Assembly (NCBI GenBank): GCA_937874195.1
Contig: CALNBM010000013.1
Location: 1-28,272 of the forward strand
DNA length: 28,272 bases
Direction of reading: 5' to 3'
DNA from: an uncultured Clostridia bacterium
GTDB taxonomy: Bacteria; Bacillota; Clostridia; Christensenellales; UBA1242
Below the pieces are notes generated by a model, which worked only from the letters and a program-made list of their open reading frames with translations, searched no databases and was not told the DNA's origin. This document shows, piece by piece, positions 1 through 7,545 of the stretch. The first letter of the stretch is position 1; each line of letters begins with the position of its first letter. The position numbers and the translations under genes were made by a program.

Positions 1-96
1 AGCGCTCTTTTATTATGTGATTATTGAGGTAATGACTTGATGATTGCTGGATGAAAATGATATTTGGTTTGAATTTATATAGAAAGGAGTGTATTT

Positions 97-1179
97 ATTA
101 TACCAAGAAAACCTAAAGTGGTAGAATCTACCGATAACTTTGATGATAGTCATTCATATAAATGTTTGCGGTGTGGAAGCGAATGGGAAAATCCAATAGG
201 GCATTTTTATAAAACACAATGGTCTGAATTGTATATTAAAAATGATAAATATGCTCCTTTATGTAAAAAGTGTTGTAATGAAATTTATGATAATTTATCG
301 AATAAATATAGTTCTAAACTTGCTGTAATTATGTTGTGTTACATGCTTGATATTCCTTTTTGGTCTGCTCTTTATGATAGTATTATTAAAAATAATAATG
401 TATTTTCTATTGGTTTATATTGTAGGCAACTTAACAACAGACAGTACCAATATCAGTCGTTCCAACAAACTATTTTAAATGGTGAATTAGATAAAACTGA
501 TAAAGAACTACAAAAAGAAAAAGAAGTTAAATGGAGTAAACAAGATCAGCAAAACAAGAATGATGTAATTGAAGTAGTGGGATATGATCCTTTTGAAGGA
601 TATAAAGATGAAGATAGAAAATTTTTATTTAATGAACTTGTAAAATATTTTGATGATGATATTTCAGATGATACATATAAATTATCTCAAATTATTCAAA
701 TTGTGAATAATAATAATCAAATTAGAAATTATGACATTTTAATTACAAGACTCGATCCATTAAAAGATGCCAATGATATTAAAAATCTAAATTCAATGAA
801 AACGAATTTGGTTACAAGTAATGATAAAATTGCTAAAGAAAATGAAATTTCAGTAAAGAATCGTTCCAATAAAGAGATTGGTAAATCTACATTGACCTAT
901 ATGATGAAAGATTATAGGGAGAAAAATATAAAAGACGCAGAAGCTAATTATTATGATCAATTACAATCTGATGGAACGTTATGGGCTGAAAATATGTCAA
1001 TGAAAGCAATGCGCAATAATGGTTTTTTTGATGAAAATGATGAGAATGAAGTAGCAGATATTAACAGACAAATTACATTAGATTTACAACATAAAGTAGA
1101 TACTTTACAAGAAAAAAATCGTTTGTTGTTAGTTGAATTACAAAAAGTTAAAGAAGGTAATAATGATGGACAGGAATAA
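97..1179 (+). CDS. Phage terminase small subunit-like protein (zinc-binding), likely ATT start
   Basis: Likely the small terminase subunit, which binds phage DNA and hands it to the large subunit for packaging. The N-terminus has two CxxC pairs about 30 residues apart (CLRC near residue 23, CKKC near residue 56), a treble-clef-like arrangement I associate with terminase small subunits of Firmicute phages. The rest is charged and helical, ending in a coiled-coil-like tail (about 340-357). The first ATG/GTG-type codon in frame is GTG at 118. However, a strong AAAGGAG lies at 83-89, seven bases before an ATT at 97, and translation from there gives I-I-P-R-K-P-K, a typical basic N-terminus for these proteins. 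An ATT (or ATA at 100) start is therefore favoured. It overlaps the next gene by 17 bases, as terS-terL pairs often do. The phage assignment rests mainly on the terL-like neighbour. Bases 1-96 hold no supportable gene. Confidence 0.7.
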   Translation: MIPRKPKVVESTDNFDDSHSYKCLRCGSEWENPIGHFYKTQWSELYIKNDKYAPLCKKCCNEIYDNLSNKYSSKLAVIMLCYMLDIPFWSALYDSIIKNNNVFSIGLYCRQLNNRQYQYQSFQQTILNGELDKTDKELQKEKEVKWSKQDQQNKNDVIEVVGYDPFEGYKDEDRKFLFNELVKYFDDDISDDTYKLSQIIQIVNNNNQIRNYDILITRLDPLKDANDIKNLNSMKTNLVTSNDKIAKENEISVKNRSNKEIGKSTLTYMMKDYREKNIKDAEANYYDQLQSDGTLWAENMSMKAMRNNGFFDENDENEVADINRQITLDLQHKVDTLQEKNRLLLVELQKVKEGNNDGQE

Positions 1180-1576
1180 AGTCATTATTACGGAGTCCAA
1201 AAGGAAAATATATGAATTAAATGCAAAAACTATTGCTCTTTATAGAAGAAATCCTTGTATTGCTTGCGAAGACTTATTAGGAATTCGATTAATTGATGCT
1301 CAGAAATGGATGCTACAGTCATCTTGGAATGCATCACATGTTGTTTGGTGTTGCTCTCGTAACTTTGGAAAATCATTTATTGGTGCAATTTTTATGATAT
1401 TAAAAGCTATTTTATATGAAAATCAAGCTATATATATAGTGTCTTCGGTTGGTGATCAATCAAAAGAAACTTTTTCTAAAATAGAAAGATTTTGCAAATC
1501 CCTAAGCGTTATCAAATGGCTATTAATTATCTTTTTCTCTGTTTCGGCTATTATTTTTGTGTTTAGGTCTGTGTGA
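1163..1576 (+). pseudogene. Terminase large subunit, N-terminal fragment (truncated)
   Basis: N-terminal piece of a phage terminase large subunit, the ATPase motor and nuclease of DNA packaging. From ATG 1163, preceded by AAGAAGG at 1151-1157, about 110 residues look like genuine TerL. These include a tryptophan-containing stretch before the ATPase core, the deviant Walker A CSRNFGKS near residues 64-71, and a following beta strand (IYIVSSVGDQ) as in this family. A complete TerL is about 400-600 residues. Here Walker B, the coupling motif and the nuclease domain are absent. After about base 1500 the frame encodes only the antisense of the neighbouring PLD-like gene and stops at 1576. The break is therefore a sequence junction rather than a natural C-terminus. 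It follows the small subunit with a 17-base overlap. Whether the junction is biological or an assembly chimera cannot be told from the sequence. Confidence 0.78.
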
Positions 1577-2955
1577 CCAATTAAAAGTGTGGCTAGTTCA
1601 AAACTATAACTCATATTTCTAATATCGTTTAATCCCCCGCCATAAAGGAGGATTTCATCATCAATTAAAATAAAACTATTAGCCATATAAGACTCGTCGT
1701 ATTGATAAATTTTGATGCGTTCTTTTATTAATTCTTCAAAATTTGATAGTGTAAGCGATTTTTTCCATGCACCTTCTGTTTTGCCTGAAATTAGCATTTT
1801 AACATCCACACCACTTCTAAGTACAATTTTTAAAGTGTTTTTAATTTCGTTATCAATAATGAAATATGGTTGAATAATAAGCACTGATTTTCGCGCCAAA
1901 CTAAGCAAACTAATTAATATATTTTTATTTATGTTTTCTTTATAAAAAGGAACTCGCCCATAAATTTGCGTGAAATGCTTGCTTTTTGCCTTAGCAGGAA
2001 TTGTAGTATTATATTCGTTCACATCAATAGTCTTTTTAGAAAACAGTCTCCAGTTGCTAAAAAATAAAATAGTCTGGCTCCAAACCGCATCACCTGTAAC
2101 TTTTATCCCATCACTTGACTTAAAATGCAGATGCTCTTCTTTTATATATTCATCGCAAATTTCCACCCCACCGCTTATTGATATCACTCCATCAATTATA
2201 AATAAATTTCGCTTATCTCTGCTAAATCGAAAAGAAGTGGAAAAAAGCCTGATTTTATTAAAAGGCAACACCTTAATGCCATGATTAATAAATTTTTCAA
2301 AAGCACGTTTTTCTTTTAGTGCAGTTAAGCATTGCTTTTCGTCATATAGCATTTTGATATCGAGTCCTTCTATTGCTTTGCGTTTTAAAACTGCAAATAT
2401 TTCTTTCCAGAACTCGCCATCAATAATTTTCGAAACTTCAATTAATATAAACTTTTTTGCGCTCTTTAATTCTTTTATTAGTTCGTTTCTATACACCATA
2501 CCGCTTTCTAAATATGCAACGCTAGTTTTATCATAAATTGGCATGTTAGTGGTCGCATTTATTTGATTAGCAACTTTAGAAGCATTTGGGTTAACGGTTT
2601 GTAACTCTTCGAAAATTTTGGCATTGGATTGTAACTTCCCAGCGTTTTCATAGTTAATTTTACGCCATTTCATTCTAACATTTTTAGTGCTTTTTCTAGC
2701 ATTAGTTAAAGAATGAAGCACAAAACCAAAAATGGGTGCAATAAATATTATTAATGAAAATATAAATTTATAATTTGGTGAGGATAAATTTTCATAAGCA
2801 AAAATCAAAAATGTTACAGTCAACAAAAATGAAAAAGCGAAATAATAATAAAACATATTAAAAATTATTAACAATACAACAAGTGCAAAGTTAATAATTA
2901 TAGATGATATTAAAATCAACATTCTATTTTGAAGGGAACTTAAAAACTTCCTCAT
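1456..2955 (-). CDS. Cardiolipin synthase-like membrane protein with degenerate HKD motifs
   Basis: Homologous in layout to bacterial cardiolipin synthases (phospholipase D superfamily). It has N-terminal membrane segments (about residues 13-57 and 64-83) followed by two PLDc-type domains. The first domain keeps GG and the acidic residue after it (SGGVEICDEY), and the second keeps LIDDE and GGGLNDIR. The catalytic HxKxxxxD motifs are not intact. In the first, His and Lys are Lys248 and Asn250 with only Asp255 kept. In the second they are Ala425 and Ser427 with Asp432 kept. Phosphatidyl transfer is therefore unlikely. The ATG at 2955 gives 499 residues, a normal length and a normal Cls-like N-terminus, with a GGAAG close upstream. 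A TTG at 3042 would add 29 residues but has no visible binding site. The last ~15 codons lie on sequence that belongs to the phage terminase, so the native C-terminus is probably missing. It lies about 260 bp downstream of the DAC-like gene on the same strand. Confidence 0.75.
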   Translation of the reverse strand: MRKFLSSLQNRMLILISSIIINFALVVLLIIFNMFYYYFAFSFLLTVTFLIFAYENLSSPNYKFIFSLIIFIAPIFGFVLHSLTNARKSTKNVRMKWRKINYENAGKLQSNAKIFEELQTVNPNASKVANQINATTNMPIYDKTSVAYLESGMVYRNELIKELKSAKKFILIEVSKIIDGEFWKEIFAVLKRKAIEGLDIKMLYDEKQCLTALKEKRAFEKFINHGIKVLPFNKIRLFSTSFRFSRDKRNLFIIDGVISISGGVEICDEYIKEEHLHFKSSDGIKVTGDAVWSQTILFFSNWRLFSKKTIDVNEYNTTIPAKAKSKHFTQIYGRVPFYKENINKNILISLLSLARKSVLIIQPYFIIDNEIKNTLKIVLRSGVDVKMLISGKTEGAWKKSLTLSNFEELIKERIKIYQYDESYMANSFILIDDEILLYGGGLNDIRNMSYSFELATLLIGHTDLNTKIIAETEKKIINSHLITLRDLQNLSILEKVSFD

Positions 2956-3212
2956 AAACTTCCAAATCTTTTTTAAAAGTAAGCGTAAAAAAAACCACTT
3001 TTTATTTTTTAACAATATAACATAGTTTTCAATCTTTTTCAAGGGGTAAATTCAATATTTACTTAATTTTTTTAAAAATTACAACAATTAAAAACTAATC
3101 ATTATAAAACGGTGCAGATTAATAGAAAATACTTCTTTTGTTTACTCATTTGCTTTATAAGCATTATATGATATACAAAATGGATTTAATATTTTTTTAT
3201 ATAATGAAATAT

Positions 3213-4325
3213 TTAGTCTATCGCAAGGTCAACTTTATGGTCGGTATTAATCTTTTCGGCAGCCGTTCTGCGGCGTCTATAAAAACTATTATCTTTATAG
3301 AAATTGTCACCATCTTGGCTTTGGAAATAAACACCCACAATTTTTGAGTTTTTATATTTCAACAAGGAATAAGCCGCCCTTCGTCTTGCGCCACCAACAA
3401 TTTTATCAGCGCCACCCTTACTTTCAATAAACACATTATATGCTAGTATTTTGCCTGCATTGTCCACCACTGTTATACCATCATAATTAAGCATAGATAC
3501 TATTAATTCAACATAACTAATTAATTTAAATTCGTTATAATTTTTGCTTTGTAAAAACAGCTTGCCTAGTGCAATAGGTTCTTTTAACCATGTTCCATCT
3601 GCTAAATAACCAGTTTTATCTTTAAAATCCTTATCCACAACCAAGCAAATCGTTCCATGTAAACCCTTAAATAAGGAACGGAAAATATTGAAATATATAT
3701 TTTTTATATCGCTTAATTTACGCACACTTTTAGTGTTAATCTTTTGTATACATGCTTCCACGAACTTTTGAATATTGCTTTCCCACTCAAACTCCACTGT
3801 TTCGCTAAGTTCAAAACTTATATTAGTTTTATTCTTTTTAACCCCTTTCAAAATAATCAAACCGCCGCTGACAACATCTATGCTAACTAAATCAACTTTC
3901 AACTCTAAATGATCTCGTTTATCCTCAAAAATTAGGTGATCGAGAGACTTGTCTTTAATACTATTCAACGCTTTAATTAACCCGTATTCAATTTCATTTT
4001 CAGAGTTATATGAAATATAAACTTGCCAATTATTTTTGCAAAAACACATTAGTGCTTTTATTCTAAGCTTAAACTTTGAACTATCCGTATCCTTATAAAC
4101 CGCCAATTTATAACAGTCTGGCACTATTTTAACCACATTGTTTATACTACTTGTTAAATAAATATTTGGTCGTATTTTTACTCCCTCTTCTTCATAATTA
4201 CTTAATTGATAAAAACTCCCAATTATATAGCTTAAATCCGATTTAGTTAAGTTAGGAAATTCCAACTTAAAAAAGTCTAAAATGGCTGCCTTTCCATTTT
4301 CATGATAAACATTTTTTACTACCAT
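3213..4325 (-). CDS. DisA_N/DAC-like (diadenylate cyclase fold) protein of unknown function
   Basis: The C-terminal part (about residues 215-340) resembles the diadenylate cyclase (DAC, DisA_N) domain. There is an opening strand HGTICLVV (223-230), then NYDGITVVD (280-288) matching the family's DGA motif, then GGARRRAAYSLL (311-322) matching GxRHRAA, and a closing strand ending in SQDG (336-339), matching the SEE/SQD strand. DAC enzymes condense two ATP into c-di-AMP using the Asp of DGA and the RHR motif. Here DG is kept, A is Ile, and RHR is RRR, so activity may be altered or lost. Residues 1-210 form an unrecognised domain, in the position occupied by sensor-type domains in orphan DAC proteins. 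No membrane segment is visible. A good AAGGGG binding site precedes the ATG. It follows yqeY by 32 bp and probably shares its promoter. It is clearly not CdaA (no membrane helices) or DisA (no C-terminal HhH). The fold call is fairly sure; the function is not. Confidence 0.7.
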   Translation of the reverse strand: MVVKNVYHENGKAAILDFFKLEFPNLTKSDLSYIIGSFYQLSNYEEEGVKIRPNIYLTSSINNVVKIVPDCYKLAVYKDTDSSKFKLRIKALMCFCKNNWQVYISYNSENEIEYGLIKALNSIKDKSLDHLIFEDKRDHLELKVDLVSIDVVSGGLIILKGVKKNKTNISFELSETVEFEWESNIQKFVEACIQKINTKSVRKLSDIKNIYFNIFRSLFKGLHGTICLVVDKDFKDKTGYLADGTWLKEPIALGKLFLQSKNYNEFKLISYVELIVSMLNYDGITVVDNAGKILAYNVFIESKGGADKIVGGARRRAAYSLLKYKNSKIVGVYFQSQDGDNFYKDNSFYRRRRTAAEKINTDHKVDLAID

Positions 4326-4357
4326 TTTTTCCCCTTATTTTAATCATAATATATATA

Positions 4358-4783
4358 TCAATTTAAATTTTTTAAAACTTCTAAGACTATTTTCATATCA
4401 CACTTGCCACCATAATTGGTTTTGAAATGTTTCATAACGCTTGGAATTGATTTATCTTCTAATGGTAAAATTATGTTTTTAATTTCTTCTTTAGAAAGCA
4501 ATTCAGGCAAATATTTTTTTATTACTTCTTGTTGATAAACAATATTTTCATATTCGACGAGGTTTCCAATGTGTTTATAATTTTCTGCTTCTTCCTCTAA
4601 CTCTTTTATGGTTTTTTGCATAATCTTTATAAGATCTTCATCTCCAACATGTTTTGATGAGCCTTTTGCTTCAATAGTTACAAGCATATATTTATTTATG
4701 ATAACGCTAAGAATTGCTCGTTTAACGTTGTTCTTTTCTTTTAATGCGGTTAAATTTTCTTGCTTGATTTGGTCTATTAGCAT
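4358..4783 (-). CDS. yqeY: YqeY/GatB-Yqey domain protein
   Basis: A 141-residue helical protein of the YqeY family, related to the tail domain of the GatB amidotransferase subunit and often assumed to bind tRNA. Its precise role is not established. Family features seen are the N-terminal helix MLIDQIKQENLTALKEKN followed by R-A-I-L-S-V-I, the central Q(Q)EVIKKYLPELLSKEEI segment (family: ExxxLxxYLPxxLSxxE), and the C-terminal KTNYGGKCDMKIV (family: GkxDgkxV). Family length is about 145-150. Of two overlapping ATGs, only the one at 4783 is in frame; AAAGGAG lies about ten bases upstream. It is first in a likely two- or three-gene transcript driven by the promoter at 4851-4879. In many Firmicutes yqeY sits near era and recO; here it lies 22 kb away. 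Confidence 0.88.
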   Translation of the reverse strand: MLIDQIKQENLTALKEKNNVKRAILSVIINKYMLVTIEAKGSSKHVGDEDLIKIMQKTIKELEEEAENYKHIGNLVEYENIVYQQEVIKKYLPELLSKEEIKNIILPLEDKSIPSVMKHFKTNYGGKCDMKIVLEVLKNLN

Positions 4784-4850
4784 ACATTTATACTCCTTTA
4801 ATTTAACTTAAATTTATAAAACTTGGAAAACAAAATCATATTACATTTAA

Positions 4851-4879
4851 ATTATACCGAAGATAGAGATTTTTAACAA
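4851..4879 (-). promoter_or_regulatory. Sigma-A promoter for yqeY and the DAC-like gene
   Basis: Read on the minus strand: -35 TTGTTA (4879-4874), exactly 17 bases, then a perfect -10 TATAAT (4856-4851). Transcription would begin near 4844, giving a leader of about 60 bases before the yqeY ATG at 4783. Confidence 0.65.
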
Positions 4880-4990
4880 CTAGAAATAATAAAAATTGGA
4901 AAAATACCGATTTTTTTTTACGACAAAGGTTTGTTTTTACTGGCTTTTTAAAAAAATCGATGATTAACTTTGTTTTTATATTTTTAAAAT

Positions 4991-5188
4991 TTATATTAAT
5001 AAGTTCATGGTTTTTAAGGTAGCAGTAAAACGCTTTTGTGCTTTATTTAATATATTGTTTTTGCAATTAGTATAATCTTTTATAAATTCATGCCAATAAA
5101 TCACTTTCGCATGGAATAGCGTAGGGCTCTGCAAGATAAAAAAAGTTTTACCTTTTGGTAAAACAACTATACTGTAATATTCTTGCAC
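4991..5188 (-). CDS. Possible small protein (65 aa), doubtful
   Basis: An open frame from a GTG at 5188, with no convincing ribosome binding site, encoding 65 residues that are basic toward the C-terminus. I recognise no family. It is the only frame of any length in the 470-bp gap between yqeY and mazF, and it lies on the same strand as its neighbours. Start quality is poor and it could be chance. The gap also contains T-rich sequence (4910-4990) and a small palindrome around 5146-5165 with TTTTACC facing GGTAAAA. Confidence 0.22.
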   Translation of the reverse strand: MQEYYSIVVLPKGKTFFILQSPTLFHAKVIYWHEFIKDYTNCKNNILNKAQKRFTATLKTMNLLI

Positions 5189-5254
5189 TTCATAAGTTTA
5201 TATATAATCTAAAAAATCCACAACGTTATTTATTTTGCCTTTTGTATGTAGGCA

Positions 5255-5599
5255 TTAAACGAAGCCTAAGCTAATAAGTAATGCTCTGTTAACTTGTTTC
5301 ATTTTTTGTTCATCCACAAGTCCTATTTTTTCTTTAAGTCTTAATTTATCAAGCGTTCGTACTTGCTCTAACAGCGCAACTGAATCTTTTATAAGTCCAT
5401 AATCGGTGGCAAGAAGTTCAACATGAGTGGGAATTTTTGCTTTACTTATTTGGCTTGTGATAGCCGCAACAATAATTGTAGGACTATACTTGTTTCCAAT
5501 ATCATTTTGAATAACAAGTACAGGTCTTACTCCGCCCTGTTCACTTCCCACAACAGGACTCAAATCTGCATAATATAATTCACCGCGTTTTATTTCCAT
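5255..5599 (-). CDS. mazF: MazF/PemK-family endoribonuclease toxin (EndoA-like)
   Basis: A 114-residue type II toxin of the MazF/NdoA family, a ribosome-independent mRNA interferase. All family features are present: the opening RGELYYADLSPVVGSEQGG, the catalytic Arg in GGVRPVLVIQ (near residue 25), the catalytic Thr in AAITSQ (near residue 48), and the late SVALLEQVRTLDK strand. Length is close to Bacillus EndoA (116). The ATG at 5599 lies inside the preceding gene, with a 20-base overlap, implying translational coupling. acpS upstream recalls the Bacillus acpS...ndoAI-ndoA arrangement. The usual ribbon-helix-helix antitoxin is missing; see the 84-residue gene just upstream. It appears intact and functional. 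Confidence 0.93.
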   Translation of the reverse strand: MEIKRGELYYADLSPVVGSEQGGVRPVLVIQNDIGNKYSPTIIVAAITSQISKAKIPTHVELLATDYGLIKDSVALLEQVRTLDKLRLKEKIGLVDEQKMKQVNRALLISLGFV

Positions 5600-5834
5600 T
5601 AATCAACCATTCAATATATTTATTAAAGTCACACTCACTCGCCTTAAAAAATTCATTATCGAGCTCTAAGAGTACCGAGTGGAATTGCGTGTTATTTTTA
5701 TAACACTTTTCCCACTTAGCCTTACTTATATTATGTTTAGAAAAATTATTTTGTTTCATAACATAATCGAGTTCGGTTGATATATTATTCACATGTTCAT
5801 TATATTTAAACTGCATTTTCTCAATTTCAGTCAT
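5580..5834 (-). CDS. Unrecognised 84-aa protein in the antitoxin position of mazF
   Basis: A small soluble protein overlapping mazF by 20 bases and sitting where an antitoxin would be. It does not look like a MazE/NdoAI ribbon-helix-helix: there is no short N-terminal beta strand followed by the usual RSEFIREA-type helix. Instead it is predicted mostly helical, with charged N-terminal helices (about 1-28), a Lys/Trp/Cys-containing middle (KAKWEKCYKN, about 38-47) and an acidic/aromatic C-terminal half (ELDNEFF, FNKYIEWL). MazF is usually inhibited by an aromatic, acidic antitoxin tail, so the last ~30 residues are compatible with that role. This is inference from position. The start ATG 5834 has GAGAGGG immediately upstream. 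There is an 89-bp gap to acpS, so the pair may have its own promoter. Composition matches the neighbours. Confidence 0.6.
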   Translation of the reverse strand: MTEIEKMQFKYNEHVNNISTELDYVMKQNNFSKHNISKAKWEKCYKNNTQFHSVLLELDNEFFKASECDFNKYIEWLINGNKTR

Positions 5835-5923
5835 TTCCCTCTCGCTTATCCAAATTTTGGTAAAAAAATATCACACTATAACTTGTGTAATATTTATAAA
5901 ATTATTTTAATATATACAATTTT

Positions 5924-6286
5924 TTATTGCATAATACAAATAGCGGTGCATACTTCATCAGTGTGACTAATACTTATTTGAACATCGGTTACACCAAAAG
6001 TAGTTAAAATTATTTTCGCATTATCACTTAATTTAACAAAGGGCTTTCCGTTTTTATCATGACTAATTTCAATTTCGTTTAAATCAATACCATTATTAAT
6101 TCCAATTCCAAGTGCTTTTAAAAACGCCTCTTTGGCACAGAATATTCCTGCTAAACTTTGAGTTTTTCTCATAGTTTGGCTGACATACATTGCTTCATAA
6201 GAAGTGAAATAGTTTTCTAAAAAGCGTTCATTTTGAATGAATTTCTCCATTCGCATAACATCTAAAATATCAATACCTATTAACAT
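5924..6286 (-). CDS. acpS: Holo-[acyl-carrier-protein] synthase
   Basis: Transfers the 4'-phosphopantetheine arm from CoA to acyl carrier protein, needed for fatty acid synthesis. At 120 residues it has normal AcpS length. The Mg-binding Asp lies in IGIDILDVMRM (family GxDxxxxxR) near the N-terminus, and the second motif FCAKEAFLKALG (about 50-61) carries the catalytic Glu/Lys. The C-terminal ISISHTDEVCTAICIMQ matches the family's SxSHxxxxAxAxV. The ATG at 6286 is chosen over an in-frame TTG at 6298 because the TTG sits on the ribosome binding site GGAGG, which has ideal spacing to 6286. It follows recX after 18 bases, so YigZ-recX-acpS probably form one transcript. Confidence 0.95.
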   Translation of the reverse strand: MLIGIDILDVMRMEKFIQNERFLENYFTSYEAMYVSQTMRKTQSLAGIFCAKEAFLKALGIGINNGIDLNEIEISHDKNGKPFVKLSDNAKIILTTFGVTDVQISISHTDEVCTAICIMQ

Positions 6287-6304
6287 TTTCTCCTCCAAAC
6301 TCGC

Positions 6305-6919
6305 TTATAATTTATTTTGAAACTCAATTCTTATGTTTTCCATAACTCGTGACACTTCATCATATTTAAAGCCACGACTTAACAAAAAGCGATAAGTTTT
6401 ATTAAAGTTTTGCAAGTTCTTGTCTTTTTTATTTAAGTATTTAGTTGCAATATTATATATTGTTTCGTGGACTTTGTCAATCTCCATAAGCGCTTCATCA
6501 ATAATATCTTTTGCCACTCCTTTTTGAAACAGATTTTGAGATAGTTTAAATTGACCATATTTCCCGCTGTTTGACCGCACAAACGCTTTTGCATATTCCT
6601 TATCATTAATAAGATTATATTCTATTAGTTTATCTAACACTACCGTTATGTTTTCTTCGCTAACACTCTTTCTTTGCAAGTAGTCTTTCACTTGTTTTTG
6701 AGTTTTTAAAGCACTTTGAACATATTTAACAGCAAGGTTTGTGGCAAGCAATTTTTCATTTTCTTTTAAAATTAAAGCATATTCTTGTTCATTTAACTGC
6801 ATATTTTTTGCTAACTTAAACTTAACCACTATATCAAAATGCATTTTGCATACATATCCATCACTAAACTCCACCTTAGTGGAAGACTGCAAATATTCAA
6901 TATTATAAATTGTTACCAT
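6305..6919 (-). CDS. recX: RecX-family regulatory protein
   Basis: A modulator of RecA that caps or destabilises RecA filaments. The 204 residues contain an N-terminal beta-rich extension (about 1-55) and then RecX-type three-helix repeats. The signature segments are ALKTQKQVKDYLQRKSV (first repeat), VLDKLIEYNLINDKEYAKAFVRS (family: YLxdxxYaxxfv), and a C-terminal repeat with FNKTYRFLLSRGFKYDEVSRVM (family: kixrfLxrrGFsyexI). It overlaps the upstream YigZ gene by 7 bases, so the two are translationally coupled. recA is not in the window. The family call is secure from the repeat pattern even though sequence conservation is modest. Confidence 0.88.
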   Translation of the reverse strand: MVTIYNIEYLQSSTKVEFSDGYVCKMHFDIVVKFKLAKNMQLNEQEYALILKENEKLLATNLAVKYVQSALKTQKQVKDYLQRKSVSEENITVVLDKLIEYNLINDKEYAKAFVRSNSGKYGQFKLSQNLFQKGVAKDIIDEALMEIDKVHETIYNIATKYLNKKDKNLQNFNKTYRFLLSRGFKYDEVSRVMENIRIEFQNKL

Positions 6920-7545
6920 ATTTTTTGAATCTCTTTTTCACTTAAAAATTTTGTTTGCAATTTAGTTATATCGCCTTTTAAAGATAATATGTAATTTATT
7001 GCTTGTTCGTTCAACTCGTCAATCGATGCAATAGTGTAAACTACATTGCCTGAAAGTTTATTAAAATCACTATTTAACAGAATTAATTCACTTGAATTAA
7101 AATAACTTATCACAATTTGCATATCACTCAGTAACACAGCAATTTCATAAATATGATACTTTTTATAATCCACAAATTCTGCTTTCTTTATAAGACCTAT
7201 ACAAGTTTCCATATATGCTTTAATTAAGCCGCCAGCACCTAATTTAACACCACCAAAATATCGCACAACAACAACTAAAACATTTTTCAATTTTTGTCTT
7301 TTTAAAACATTTATAATAGGCAAACCCGCAGTTCCCTTAGGTTCGCCATCATCGTAGCATTTTTCACTTGGCGGATTTGTTAAAATATAAGCATAACAAA
7401 TATGAGTGGCGTCCTTAAATTTCTCTTTTATTTCACTAATTTTATTTTCGCAATCATCTTTAGAAAAAACTGGAAACATTTTTCCAATAAACTTGGATTT
7501 TTTAACCAAATTAATATATGTTTCATTATTTTCTAAAACTAACAA
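6913..7545 (-). CDS. YigZ/IMPACT family protein
   Basis: A member of the UPF0029/IMPACT family (YigZ, YvyE), possibly a translation-related regulator; biochemical role unclear. The N-terminal domain carries the conserved DATHICYAYIL, DDGEPKGTAGLPI (about 66-78) and VVVVRYFGGVKLGAGGLI (about 90-107). The C-terminal ~80 residues correspond to the ferredoxin-like DUF1949 domain. 210 residues is the normal length. The start is TTG at 7545, chosen because GGAG lies five bases upstream and the YINLVKKSKFIG opening matches the family. It is first of the likely YigZ-recX-acpS operon. I could not see a convincing promoter in the 400 bp upstream. Confidence 0.92.
   Translation of the reverse strand: MLVLENNETYINLVKKSKFIGKMFPVFSKDDCENKISEIKEKFKDATHICYAYILTNPPSEKCYDDGEPKGTAGLPIINVLKRQKLKNVLVVVVRYFGGVKLGAGGLIKAYMETCIGLIKKAEFVDYKKYHIYEIAVLLSDMQIVISYFNSSELILLNSDFNKLSGNVVYTIASIDELNEQAINYILSLKGDITKLQTKFLSEKEIQKIW

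Noticed and set aside
1456..1500. Last codons of the PLD-like gene taken as a natural Cls C-terminus
   Set aside because: The residues loosely resemble a Cls tail, but the same bases encode well-formed terminase sequence on the other strand, so the resemblance is judged accidental.
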